A DNA stretch of 64,000 bases. Origin: Lyophyllum atratum. Its lineage: Eukaryota > Basidiomycota > Agaricomycetes > Agaricales > Lyophyllaceae. The DNA lies in the NCBI GenBank assembly GCA_014905825.1, contig JACGCN010000056.1, positions 62,001 to 126,000 on the forward strand, read 5' to 3'. The notes under the pieces are model-generated. The model did no database searches. It worked only from the letters and a program-made list of their open reading frames with translations, and was not told the DNA's origin. Position 1 is the first letter of the stretch; every line of letters starts with the position of its first letter. Made by a program: the position numbers and the translations under genes. Positions 21,901 through 30,333 of the stretch are shown piece after piece.

Positions 21901-23757
21901 AAGGACGAAAATGATCAGCCCAAGGCAGCTGACAGGGCTCCCCATACACGACAAAGAAAACCCCTTCCAAGGCAGCAGCAGGAGGCTCTGTGGGTCCAAC
22001 CTCCTTCATCTACCTCCAACCACATAGCAGGGACATTGTCTTTGTGTTTAGGTCTTCCAGTCATCATAAAAAACAACGCTGCGACTGAATTGTGCATGAC
22101 CAATGGACAAGAGGGTTTCGTGTATGGGTGGAAAGCCTGTGTCGGATCTATGGGTCAGCCAATGCTAGAGACTTTGTTTGTTATGCTGAACCGTCCACCT
22201 CAAAACGTTCAGATTGAAGGCCTTCCTCTAAATGTCGTTCCAGTAGTCCGGACCAGTGTATCTTTATCTTGTCGTCTCCCCAACGATGATTCTATCAATG
22301 TCAACCGGTCTCAAGTGGAAGTCCTTGTAAACTATGCCATAACTGATTATGCCAGCCAAGGAAAGACTCGTCCCAATAACCCGGTTGATTTGAGGAAGTG
22401 TAAATCACATCAAGCATATTACACGGCCTTGTCACGAAGCTCAACAGCGGCTGGGACTCTTCTGTTATGTGGATATGATGCATCCAAAATAACAGGCAAG
22501 GCGAGCGGTGCACTGAGGCAGGAGTTTCGTGACCTTGAGCTTCTTGATGAAGTGACTAGACTGAGATATTCTGGAAACCTCCCAGTTGGCTTTTATGATG
22601 CACCTAGAAGATCTGACCTGTTGACCTCCTTCAGAAAATGCCAGAAGCATGATTATCTGCCCCCTCACCTGCATCCCGCTCTTATATGGAATAAGTCTGA
22701 CCCTTACGAGGAGTGTTCATTGCCAGACATACCTTGGCAAGAGGTCAGCAGGTCTAACCCAATACGTGGTATTGCACCTCCAAAAAACACCTTCGTGCCG
22801 GCAAAAGGAGCCAAATCTGCAATCATACCCGTCCACACCTCTATGAAGCGAAAGGCAATGGATGAAGCAGACACAGATGAACCTGCAAGTAAACGTAGGC
22901 GCATGACTGTTGGTTCGACTAGTATGAATGGGAATCAGCGCTTGGAGCCTCTGGGTACGGTGTGGGACTCTAATAGCTGTGCTTATGATAGCATCATAGT
23001 CCTATTGTTTAACTTGTGGTCTAGTGATCGTCAGCTTTGGTCGGTCAACTTACGCCAGACGAGCGCCAGACTCACAAGACCACTTACTCAAAAGTTTGAA
23101 GCCGTTGATGCTGACAACCACGAGTCCTTAGAAGCTGTCAGGGATTGGCTACGCATCAAGCTTAATGCAAAGGACTCTACCATATTTCCAACAGGTGGTT
23201 ACACCAGCATTCATGCTATTGTGGACGAGCTATTAAGATGTAGGAATCCAATTGTTTCCTCTTACCAGCTATGCAGCAGCGGCCACAGAGTCAACAAACG
23301 ACCTTCAAAACTAAATTCGGCTCACATTGTGCTGTTGTCGTGTGAGCATGAGTCTATTGGAGAATGTATCAGTGTTAATAACTTTCACACACCAACAGAA
23401 TCCCTGTGCCAGACATGCAACACACACCTGGACAGATCATATCGCTTCGTTCAGACACCACCATTGATCGCCTTTGACATCTCAAATATCCACCCGTCCA
23501 TTGACAGGGCTCTGACGGTAACTGTTCCAGGTAGCTCCCGTACGCGGTATATATTGAGAGGGGTGGTATACTATGGTGAGCATCACTTTACATGTAGGTA
23601 CGTGGACGACTGTGGTTCGGTGTGGTTTCATGACGGCCTTGCCACAGGAAGACACATGATCCGTGAGCCGGATCTGTCCAGTTTTGACTTGGCAACTTGT
23701 GGTTCGAGAGAAGCAAGCCTGGCAGTTTATGTCAAGGAAGATGCGGCGATTGCGTAG
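15979..23757 (+). CDS. Helitron Rep/PIF1-type helicase with a C-terminal cysteine-protease-like domain
   Basis: One uninterrupted frame of 2592 codons. Residues 1-290 look atypical, so the true start may be later (for example near 16539) or in an upstream exon. Seen in order: a Cys-rich DUF6570-like N-terminal region (about 500-620); the Helitron Rep region with an HLHIL HUH motif (His1041/His1043) and a paired-Tyr motif YVTKYITKP (Tyr1245, Tyr1249); and a PIF1/RecD-like helicase with Walker A GGTGKT (about 1714), Walker B VFFDEVSML (about 1789), a QNMRQ motif and a YASQGKT motif. After a basic linker, residues 2320-2592 contain DSNSCAYDS (Cys2334) and GEHHFTC (His2535) before VWFHDG. This Cys-box plus His-box layout is that of ubiquitin-hydrolase-like proteases, and the assignment is by motif only. 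Rep and helicase together drive rolling-circle transposition. All key residues are present, so it looks intact. Confidence 0.88.
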   Translation: MCFRLYRQYGQSGTTAIRSVNGVGLCDRVGRCTGSLSNIEHSSQLILERCSTNNSEHCSWDTILRPVPSHVIHCLNIVLSGPYGPPWSNFLRTHVGWSHIFSQDNSPLVHLPHRLLALLVNSLKALSALMSARLPAPLPRCCYDLPGCWTRLFCFTTICPPATRVRRLSIQLLRPFLLSHDFHMAMRRQRVPVPNHVLVHMSCDVDLAFHIYKCGYLMPAYWPDLATAYCVRTTILTLASFLQYTSSSTAARHISRRPDVVDISDPITPAPKGQWGGGRSFSFPPHEIIPFIDAGPDSFAAGTVLKFVAHASDTGLLCFPASSGFIHARVPLRVLVEHISLENVRKIARSHGIVLPSKFNSLSSLEVFDGHSCTKCSFIYSVFHAEPGKLPKNASRRAAARALRSTLNIKTPSNRSEGSSLVDSAKHGQPSKRRTKEISRPDKVVASAPIFPSTSACSTVVLEDELPDPYDGCVFPPNPLSPEIARDVIDNFCSASSSAAISEAGCAVCGLLHPLSTMQPLEGLQELTGVLTVPNMTRAERLTSSDPIKDLPGPVLDLSCTHVCSSCHIALVKGVVPANSLANGFWLGDVPEVLKGLTWIEKLLVAKVRTSLCYAHVSSSGLNKMNAHLIAFESPVTKVYEMLPPPLSEMDEVLAILFTGPCRPTEDDFKRTPLLVRRSAVQKSLEWLLLNHKDYKDVEISHKNLSEYPEHEPPVSVVYHPSVKEARTVDPAVHDVEGDNGVIDGSCPFVVHGLTGESLGAKTKDELKGLALQHWRTNGAVLRVGHSTLPKSWFKNDPSLYPQMFPWLFPYGLGGLGASKGRMSIRKHKGNLLLYHDKRFQMDTGYPFAAFSHEQVKAATSGGFLAVERKNFSDIADRLLTVNQSVFSDIATRMANGEVLRPDTEEEKACFKVIEDLDVVSGRIEGSTVSKKHMRNEIWSLVVSKGAPTWYITLSPVDIKHPICLYFADTATEFKPELRVTSDKAYRLIATNPVAGARFFHFMISAFIKHVLGVGSDTPGLYGDTSAYYGTVEQQGRLTLHLHILIWLIRALTPEEARSKIMDPDSDFQKALVQYLEAAFTGDFLTGTIDVVREHVANMENAPEYIDPTRTLPDPPPPPCATSCSACDRCSEVAGWWSRFKVVVDDIIFRSNIHTCYSVYKADGTKKLNKENKGCLDNPWKRCRARFPRTLYKQTEVDPATGALNMRKSEPWINTFTAAVSYLFRCNTDVESMRSGTSVKAVLLYVTKYITKPALKTSTAFSAVTSIFKKNTDLIDGPLPRNEKARSLMTKMANVLSAKSEMGSPMICMYLLGNPDHYTDHTFVNVHWPSYVREAKRAWTPEESANGESESDKLTLLKTRGRVVGLTQVFDYIHRGPELSGMSLYEWVSRSQRVKLKKATTAMYSTSKSSSGTIVAFLPPHPLAETHGSYIHPPHTNRVPNFIGGTLPRRDQGDRQYYCLTMLTLFRPWRDGQDLKSPNEDWADAFSLHCFTKRQLEIMKNMNIRYECLDARDDFYAQLKSGAITFPGNGISASDIDDMQQQDQLEAEEGDEAVDFGIQDIGDLPGKNELRRRAEYAKMTADMARLGWDQPLMDQDLGVDTGRSPLTSSLPGHHWKTVITDQKNAIIRERQIKIPGSSLEPFSKPQSNKPGVVDIINRGFLEAKFKSEKWEPVVLSISVDFGLNEEQLRAFRIVANHAASYLPEQLKMYMGGMGGTGKTQVLKALVKYFEARCESHRLVVVAPTGTAASLLGGSTYHSMFGINDMGSVSKNQMANVKSRLLGVEYVFFDEVSMLSCRDMYRVSARLANITGNMHVPFGGMNMVFAGDFAQLPPVQGHEHAALYSRTVGTRTTDLKDQEAAIGKAVWHQVTTVVILRQNMRQRSQSREDELLRTCLINMRYRACTAQDLKFLDSRTTSSNPERPCISDERFRNVSIITAHNIEKDAINILGGARFARESCQELVNFYSEDTLAPKKDENDQPKAADRAPHTRQRKPLPRQQQEALWVQPPSSTSNHIAGTLSLCLGLPVIIKNNAATELCMTNGQEGFVYGWKACVGSMGQPMLETLFVMLNRPPQNVQIEGLPLNVVPVVRTSVSLSCRLPNDDSINVNRSQVEVLVNYAITDYASQGKTRPNNPVDLRKCKSHQAYYTALSRSSTAAGTLLLCGYDASKITGKASGALRQEFRDLELLDEVTRLRYSGNLPVGFYDAPRRSDLLTSFRKCQKHDYLPPHLHPALIWNKSDPYEECSLPDIPWQEVSRSNPIRGIAPPKNTFVPAKGAKSAIIPVHTSMKRKAMDEADTDEPASKRRRMTVGSTSMNGNQRLEPLGTVWDSNSCAYDSIIVLLFNLWSSDRQLWSVNLRQTSARLTRPLTQKFEAVDADNHESLEAVRDWLRIKLNAKDSTIFPTGGYTSIHAIVDELLRCRNPIVSSYQLCSSGHRVNKRPSKLNSAHIVLLSCEHESIGECISVNNFHTPTESLCQTCNTHLDRSYRFVQTPPLIAFDISNIHPSIDRALTVTVPGSSRTRYILRGVVYYGEHHFTCRYVDDCGSVWFHDGLATGRHMIREPDLSSFDLATCGSREASLAVYVKEDAAIA

Positions 23758-23803
23758 TTTGGGCTCTGCGCAAATATATGATTACATAATTCTTGGTATG
23801 TAC

Positions 23804-23829
23804 TGACCGCCAGATCTAGATCTCGGTCA
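23804..23829. repeat. Strong palindrome 46 bp after the Helitron stop codon
   Basis: TGACCG and AGATCT, separated by CC, pair perfectly with AGATCT and CGGTCA. This gives a 12-bp stem with a two-base bulge and no loop. Helitrons end in a hairpin near the 3' terminus, but no CTRR tetranucleotide follows at the usual distance, so the terminus is not proven. A TTACATAAT fragment of the 23-bp island motif lies just upstream at about 23782. Confidence 0.6.
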
Positions 23830-24133
23830 CGCCATGCTCGCAATGGCCCATACTCGCACGTCGTTTAACTCCCCTCAGCCGCCTTGTTCTTTTCGGAATC
23901 GACCTCTGCAGAGACGTCGCAGACAACACAAAGGTACATTTACAAGGTGTCACATACTCTATCCATAAGAAACGATCTCGACTCTTTATCAGTAATTCAA
24001 CATACCAATCTTTTCAGCTTTAACACCTATTCTTCTTTATGCGCAGGTCTAGACAGAGCGCGTCAGCAATACCCAGTACCTTCGTGAGACAGAGGGAAGA
24101 CTTACACCGAAGGTAGTGCACGTAAGACCAGCA

Positions 24134-24354
24134 CAGCAGGGTACGCCCCCACCAGAAACACCGCAGAAGCCTCCGGAGGTCACGCAGGAGTGACAAACCT
24201 ACATGATTCGTCAGCACCGCACACACTGAAAGAGATTCCCCTCGATATTCAGGTTGCTAGTAGAACAAAATAGGCCGCTACAGCAGGGTACTCCTCCTCC
24301 AGAAACACCGCAGAATCCTCCGTTGGTAACGCAGGAGCGACAGACCTGAATCCA
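24134..24354 (+). repeat. Pair of about 74-bp imperfect direct repeats with coding-like divergence
   Basis: Copy 1 is 24134-24207 and copy 2 is 24281-24354. In the same frame both translate to QQGTPPPETPQ followed by K/N, PP and VTQE. Several differences in the first half fall in third codon positions without changing the residue (ACG/ACT, CCC/CCT, CCA/CCT). Copy 1 hits a stop just after VTQE. This looks like a duplicated Pro-rich coding segment that has since decayed. Confidence 0.55.
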
Positions 24355-24879
24355 TGCGATTGTAAATGATGGGATGCGAATTATAGGGTTGTATTCCCTG
24401 TCCAATGCGCGAGACATGTTCAGGGATGCTAGACAAGAAGATACCGACATCTTCGGGATCTTGGTAATGGGCGTTGATAGACGGCCGCAGAATACATTAC
24501 GCATGTGCGTCAGGGAGAGAACTGGATATTCGTGCGCAACGTCGTGATGATATGCGGAAGAAACCCTGTCACCATCCCGGTCAGTGACAGCTTGTCATTT
24601 AGCGACTTGACATCGGTCCGAAGTCTTACAGTTGCTCACCGCCTAGTGGTTGTAAATCTGATTCACAAAAGATAAGCTTAGATCCATCTGTGACACGGCG
24701 TCGTAGGCGTGGCTATGGAAAGGAGATATCAGCTCTGGTGGGGAGTCGTTCCAAAACGATACGGACGGAGATGCTGGGAACCATAAGTCGGAAACGACTC
24801 AGGCTTCACTGGCAGGGCATCGGAGCAGTGGGAGAATGTGTTCTCTATCTGCATGAATCGCAGGATCGAGGGTTGATCG

Positions 24880-25084
24880 TGTAAGCATACTACGCTTACC
24901 TCCAAACATACTGACGACCACGTTGTGACACGGTCACGTTACCGTTACGTATCACGCGTATATATAGATAGAAACGCGAACTTGTACACTCCACCTTACT
25001 TTTCAATACACGTTTCGTTACTGTTCTCTTTGCGCGTTTCTATTACACCGACGCTTTAGTGGTCAGACCCAGCGTCTGGTTACA
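24880..25084 (+). repeat. 5' LTR (205 bp)
   Basis: TG...CA ends. A TATATATAGATAG stretch near 24959 is the likely TATA box. Identical to the 3' LTR. Confidence 0.95.
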
Positions 25085-25619
25085 CTTTTTTTTGAACACT
25101 TTCGACTGTATAATCACGCGGGACTGCCCACGAGATTACCCATTTCCTCTCGCTTCTCCCGCGCCGCCCCTGTCACGTCAAGAACCGCAGAACCCTGGAT
25201 CTGCGCAACCGCCCTGTACAAAACCCCTCAGAGCGTTGTCTCCACCGACTTTCAAACCCCCATCTCTCGAAATCGCCCGAAAACTCCATCACCACAGGCT
25301 CTTACTGGGTACCCTGCAACCATAAACACGCCTAGGTCCTTTCGCTCTGGCGATCCTTACCCGCGCTCAACAGGCAGCAGGGTCTACTGCGCAGACATCT
25401 CCGCCCGCCTCGCCAAGGCAGGGATCACCACCACGAACACCATCGCCCTCTGGGTCTCCACACACGCAGCGTCGAATTTTGACGCCACCTTCGCCCTTGA
25501 CACCTTTGGATTCCGAATCCGGGAAATCGCTTGACACCGGCGCTATACCAAACGCATACACATCGGACTCAGATTCCGACTCCCCGTCCACTCCTCTGTT
25601 CCAATATCGCCCCGCCGCT

Positions 25620-28600
25620 ATGTCCACCACGTCTGATAAACTCGCAATCGTAACCCAGTCCAGCCCTACACATGCGCCCACTGTTTCCGATGGATCCCTG
25701 ACCGTCGACTCCCTCCGTGCCTTCGAGACGTGCTCGAAGCGTTTTTTTCGCGCCAAAAAGATTGCCGCTGAGGATCAGGTTGGGCAGGTCATATACAGTT
25801 TCGAGGGCCATGCTATTCAGGATTGGATCTCGGCCGTTGAGGCTGAGCTCGTCGCCTTGAGCTTCACAGCTTTCATGGGCCGCTTGCGCACAAAGTGGCT
25901 CCGGGATGGATGGGAATACGAATACGGCCAAATCTTGCACGGGTTCCAGAACGACCAGGTTTTCAATGACTGGGTCAACCGTATCCGGGAAGCCAACAGC
26001 ATCCTCTCTTCCGTCCCCAATGTTCACCTACCCCCGGATCGCCTCCGCCCCCACATCAGAATGCATCTCAACGCCGACTTGGACGCCGAGTACCGCTTGG
26101 TAAACGGCGAGAAACCTGGCAAACTCGACTCCATCGCTGACCTCGAGGATTGGATTACATCTGTCTCCCGTCTCGATCAGGCAATCAAAGCTAAAGCCGC
26201 CAGGGATCGCAAGGCCTACATGGCTCAGCTCGCCGCCCTCGGGAACGAGGCAAAGAAGTTCGGCCGCAACGTTTCCAACGTCACTTCCAACAACACCGTC
26301 CCGGCCGCCTCTGGCAACAACAGCGGGACCTCTTCGACTACTGCTCCTCCGGCTTTCGCTCGTAAATTCGCCAAGAAGCTCACCGACGAGGAACGCGATC
26401 TTCTGAAGAAGAACGACGGCTGTACTAGCTGTCGCCTGCCTTTCGTGGGTGCGAAGCACGTCTGCGAATACGCCAGCAAACCACTGCCCTTCGACATCGC
26501 ACCTGTCGTCACTCCGCAATACATTGAGAAATGTCGTAAGGCGAAACCAACACAGGTCGCCGCGGTTTTCGAAGAAGTCGACGAATCGTCAGAGGACACG
26601 GCGGACGACGAAGAGTTTGACCACGCCAACGAGTATGTCTTCCCCCGCCACCTCTCATGGTCGTGCTCGCTCTCTACCCCCTCATCCTTACCCGCCTCCG
26701 TTGATGCGCTTATTGACCACGGCGCCCCGCCAGCTCTGATTTCTAGTGACCTCGCTGCAAGATTGAAACTTCCGACTCGACCATTACGCAAGCCTTTAAG
26801 AGTAGCCGGCGCCTTTTCCTCTCATTCCAATACGGACGCCGTTAGTAGTTATCCCGAACAACTTGTCCTTTCAACTTTCGTCACAGCGTCTGTAATGTCC
26901 CCATGTGCACAATGGCAATCCAAAGCCCAAGTTTTCGTCGTCTGTCCAAACCTTAGATCTGATATCATCCTCGGACTTGACTTTTTGTCACGGAACGACA
27001 TCATCGTCGACGCCGCGGAGCGGTCCGCCGTGGATAAGAAGACCGGCTTCGATCTTCTAAACCCACCTGATCCAAAGAAGGCGCGAAAGCCGGTCAAGGT
27101 ATCGCCACATGCCAGGAGAAAAGCAGAGGCTTCCGCCATTAAGAAGGGCCAGGAGGAGAACCGCGAGCGCCGCAAGCTCGTGTTTTTTGAACTGGAGGCG
27201 AAATTCTTGAGAGAGAAACACCGTTTCGACCCATCCGCGAATGTAACCGAAGACAACCCGGCCGAAATCATTGGCCTCATCAGAGCTCATATCGACCTCC
27301 TTGCGAACGCAGAGTTCTTGAAGGAGATGGACAGGAAATTCAAATCCGATTTCGAAGATTGTTTTCCTGCCGACATCCCACATGTCCGTGACCTCCCCAA
27401 CGACGTTTATCATAGGATCGAAGTAAAACCGAACGCGCGCATATCTGTCGCCCGCGCGTACTCATGTCCTCGAAAATACCGGGATGGATGGAAGACGTTG
27501 ATAGATCAACACTACGCCGCAGGGCGAATTCGACCTTCAAACTCCCAGTACACTTCGCCGTCCTTCATTATTCCCAAAGCCGACAAAACCGCATTGCCTC
27601 GCTGGGTAAACGACTACCGCACTCTAAACAGCAACACTATCCCTGACAGCTACCCCTTGCCACGCGTTGAAGACATTCTTGCCGACTGCGCGAAAGGAAA
27701 AATCTGGGGAAAAATCGACATGACGAATTCCTTCTTCCAGACCCTGGTACACCCCGACGATGTAAAATATACAGCGACACTCACACCTTTCGGTCTCTGG
27801 GAATGGGTTGTCATGCCCATGGGGCTGCGCAACGCGCCCGCCACGCACCAACGCCGAGTCAACATGGCCCTGAGGGACCTACTCGGAAAGATATGCCACG
27901 TCTACCTCGACGACATCGTTATTTGGTCCAATACCATGGAAGAACACGAAATCAACGTGGCTCGCGTTCTGAACGCGCTGCGCGCCGCCAACCTCTACTG
28001 CTCTATGAAGAAAAGTATTCTCTTCACCACGGAGTTAGATTTCCTGGGACACCACATTTCCGCTCGAGGTATCGAGCCCGACGGGAACAAAGTCGAGAAG
28101 ATCATAAACTGGCCCGTCCCCGAGCGCGCGAAACACGTTCGTCAATTCCTGGGTTTGGTGCGGTACATCTCATCATTCCTGCCAGCTCTCGCCGAGCACA
28201 CGGCGATCCTCACCCCGCTGACCAAGAAGGAATGCAACAAGGATTTTCCGACGTGGACGCAAGAACACCAAGTCGCATTCGAGGCGATCAAACAACTCGT
28301 TATCAGCAGTGATTGCCTCACCACCATAGACCACGTCAACCCAGGGAAAAACCATATATTCCTGACCTGCGATGCCAGTAAACGAAGGACCGGTGGGGTA
28401 TTATCCTTTGGAGAGACATGGGAGGGGGCGCGACCCGTCGCCTTCGACTCCAGGCAACACACAGGTGCCGAACGGAACTATCCAACACATGAACAGGAGC
28501 TTTTGGCTATCCTACGCGGTTTGCGAAAATGGCGCAACGACCTCTTGGGCTCCCACATCCACATTTACACCGATCACAAAACTCTCGAGAACTTCGACAC

Positions 28601-30269
28601 TCAGCGCGACCTTTCATCCCGCCAAGCTCGATGGATGGAGTACCTTTCCCAGTATGACTACACGATTCACTACGTCCGAGGCGAGGACAACACAGTGGCT
28701 GACGCCCTATCGCGCTTACCAAATTCACTTGCCGATTCTCCTGCAGATACAAACATAGCCGCCCTGTTCGACGTCTCCGACAAATCGCATACACTGAAGG
28801 CAATTAAGCGCGGATACCTCCAAGATCCATACACTAAGCGCATACTCGACGACGACGAGGCCGGAACACTGTCATCCGGTTGTGAAGTTCGGGACGGGCT
28901 GATCTACGTGGGCGAACGCCTCGTCATCCCGAAATACAAGGACCTTCGGGAGAACCTTTTCCGAATGGCTCATGACAGTCTGGGTCATTTTGGTGGCGAT
29001 AAGTGTTACTCAATGCTACGCAATTCTTACTACTGGCCAAACATGAGACGGAATCTAGTGGACGCATACATCCCGTCATGCAGGGACTGCCAGCGAAACA
29101 AAAACTCGACCAACAAACCCCGAGGTCCCCTCCATCCACTGCCCACCCCCGACTCCCGTTTCTCGTCCGTCACCCTAGATTTCGTTGGACCGCTGCCTTT
29201 GGACGAGGGGTTCGACCAATTATGCACGATGACCTGTCGGGCGGGCGCCGAAATTCGTATCGCGCCGTGCAAAACCACTCAAACAGCCGAGGACTTCGCG
29301 GCCGTTTTCTTTAGAGAATGGTACTGCGAAAACGGACTGCCCGATAACATCATTACCGACCGCGACAAGCTCTTCATCAGCAAATTCTGGACTGCGTTGC
29401 TTGAACTCGCCGGCGTAAAACATAAACGCTCCTCAGCATACCACCCTCAGACGGATGGTCTTTCCGAACGGTCGAACAAAACCGTCATACAATGCTTGCG
29501 TTTTCACGTCGACCGCAACCAGGCCGGATGGGTTCGGGCGTTACCTGTAATTAGGTTCCATATCATGAACACCATCAACGCTTCCACCGGGTTCTCGCCT
29601 TTCCAACTTCGCTCGGGTTTCTCACCGCGTGTCATCCCAAGCATCGTGCCTGCACCAATCCCCGGAAAGGAGAAAGAACGAAAAGCTGCGCTGGCATTGA
29701 TAGACGACATTCACATGGACTTCCTAGAAGCGATGGACAACATGACGGCCGCCAAAATGGTTCAGGCTCACTACGCCAACTTGGGTCGCGCACCGGAGGT
29801 TCCTTACAAACTTGGGGCCAAGGTTCTTCTTTCGACGGTGAACCGACGCCGAGAGTATGTTCAGAAAGAAGATGGGAGAGCGGCAAAGTTTATGCCGCGG
29901 TTTGACGGCCCTTTCACGGTCGTTGCTTCACATCGAGAGTCTTCATCCTACACCTTAGAATTGCCCGAACACATGACGATACATCCCACATTTCACGCCG
30001 CCCTCCTGCGACCTTATAAAGACAACGACGACAACCTCTTTCCGAGTCGGACGCTAGCTATGCCTGGACCGGTCGTGACAGAAGACGGTGAGGAAGAGTA
30101 TTTTGTTGAGAAAATTGTCGACGAAAGAAAGTATCGGCGACAAAAGCAGTATTTAATCCGCTGGACGGGCTATGGACCCGAGTACGACTTGTGGCGCCCC
30201 GCGAAAGACTTCGAAAACTCGGCAGCCTTAGATAAATGGGAACGAAGGCGTCCTAGCGGAGAAACTTAA
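25620..30269 (+). CDS. Gag-Pol polyprotein of the complete Ty3/gypsy element
   Basis: The frame is open from about 25326, but its first ATG is at 25620, giving about 1549 aa. An upstream spliced start is possible. Seen in order: a helical Gag region; a Cys/His cluster CTSC...HVC (non-standard knuckle spacing); an aspartic protease with IDHG at the active site in place of DTG/DSG, plus ILGLDFL; a reverse transcriptase with VYLDDIVIW (near 27900); an RNase H with TCDASK and YTDHK; an integrase with an H2C2 finger (GHFGG...CRDC) and a core with TLDFVGPLP, ITDRDKLF and DGLSERSN; and a chromodomain ending YLIRWTGYGPEYDLWRP. All catalytic blocks are intact. Gag and Pol share one frame with no frameshift or stop between them. 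Confidence 0.93.
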   Translation: MSTTSDKLAIVTQSSPTHAPTVSDGSLTVDSLRAFETCSKRFFRAKKIAAEDQVGQVIYSFEGHAIQDWISAVEAELVALSFTAFMGRLRTKWLRDGWEYEYGQILHGFQNDQVFNDWVNRIREANSILSSVPNVHLPPDRLRPHIRMHLNADLDAEYRLVNGEKPGKLDSIADLEDWITSVSRLDQAIKAKAARDRKAYMAQLAALGNEAKKFGRNVSNVTSNNTVPAASGNNSGTSSTTAPPAFARKFAKKLTDEERDLLKKNDGCTSCRLPFVGAKHVCEYASKPLPFDIAPVVTPQYIEKCRKAKPTQVAAVFEEVDESSEDTADDEEFDHANEYVFPRHLSWSCSLSTPSSLPASVDALIDHGAPPALISSDLAARLKLPTRPLRKPLRVAGAFSSHSNTDAVSSYPEQLVLSTFVTASVMSPCAQWQSKAQVFVVCPNLRSDIILGLDFLSRNDIIVDAAERSAVDKKTGFDLLNPPDPKKARKPVKVSPHARRKAEASAIKKGQEENRERRKLVFFELEAKFLREKHRFDPSANVTEDNPAEIIGLIRAHIDLLANAEFLKEMDRKFKSDFEDCFPADIPHVRDLPNDVYHRIEVKPNARISVARAYSCPRKYRDGWKTLIDQHYAAGRIRPSNSQYTSPSFIIPKADKTALPRWVNDYRTLNSNTIPDSYPLPRVEDILADCAKGKIWGKIDMTNSFFQTLVHPDDVKYTATLTPFGLWEWVVMPMGLRNAPATHQRRVNMALRDLLGKICHVYLDDIVIWSNTMEEHEINVARVLNALRAANLYCSMKKSILFTTELDFLGHHISARGIEPDGNKVEKIINWPVPERAKHVRQFLGLVRYISSFLPALAEHTAILTPLTKKECNKDFPTWTQEHQVAFEAIKQLVISSDCLTTIDHVNPGKNHIFLTCDASKRRTGGVLSFGETWEGARPVAFDSRQHTGAERNYPTHEQELLAILRGLRKWRNDLLGSHIHIYTDHKTLENFDTQRDLSSRQARWMEYLSQYDYTIHYVRGEDNTVADALSRLPNSLADSPADTNIAALFDVSDKSHTLKAIKRGYLQDPYTKRILDDDEAGTLSSGCEVRDGLIYVGERLVIPKYKDLRENLFRMAHDSLGHFGGDKCYSMLRNSYYWPNMRRNLVDAYIPSCRDCQRNKNSTNKPRGPLHPLPTPDSRFSSVTLDFVGPLPLDEGFDQLCTMTCRAGAEIRIAPCKTTQTAEDFAAVFFREWYCENGLPDNIITDRDKLFISKFWTALLELAGVKHKRSSAYHPQTDGLSERSNKTVIQCLRFHVDRNQAGWVRALPVIRFHIMNTINASTGFSPFQLRSGFSPRVIPSIVPAPIPGKEKERKAALALIDDIHMDFLEAMDNMTAAKMVQAHYANLGRAPEVPYKLGAKVLLSTVNRRREYVQKEDGRAAKFMPRFDGPFTVVASHRESSSYTLELPEHMTIHPTFHAALLRPYKDNDDNLFPSRTLAMPGPVVTEDGEEEYFVEKIVDERKYRRQKQYLIRWTGYGPEYDLWRPAKDFENSAALDKWERRRPSGET

Positions 30270-30315
30270 CATTCAAAACGCTCTCTTATTCGCCTGGACA
30301 ACGGGGGGAATTTTT

Positions 30316-30333
30316 CGGGAGAGGATGGGCGAG
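30316..30333 (+). other. Polypurine tract before the 3' LTR
   Basis: A purine-rich run (CGGGAGAGGATGGGCGAG) abuts the TG of the 3' LTR. Confidence 0.6.

Larger units (their letters stand above)
23758..24689. other. Region after the Helitron gene: palindrome, direct repeat and decayed coding
   Basis: Besides the palindrome and the direct repeat listed separately, two plus frames between 24350 and 24680 look protein-like: one around RIIGLYSLSNARDMF, the other around ENWIFVRNVVMICGRNP. They are offset by a frameshift near 24490, as in a decayed gene. No family is recognised. Confidence 0.3.

Noticed and set aside
25569..29886. Many 60-190 codon frames antisense to or out of frame with gag-pol of the intact retroelement
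   Set aside because: They are shadows of a G/C-rich coding region with no domains.
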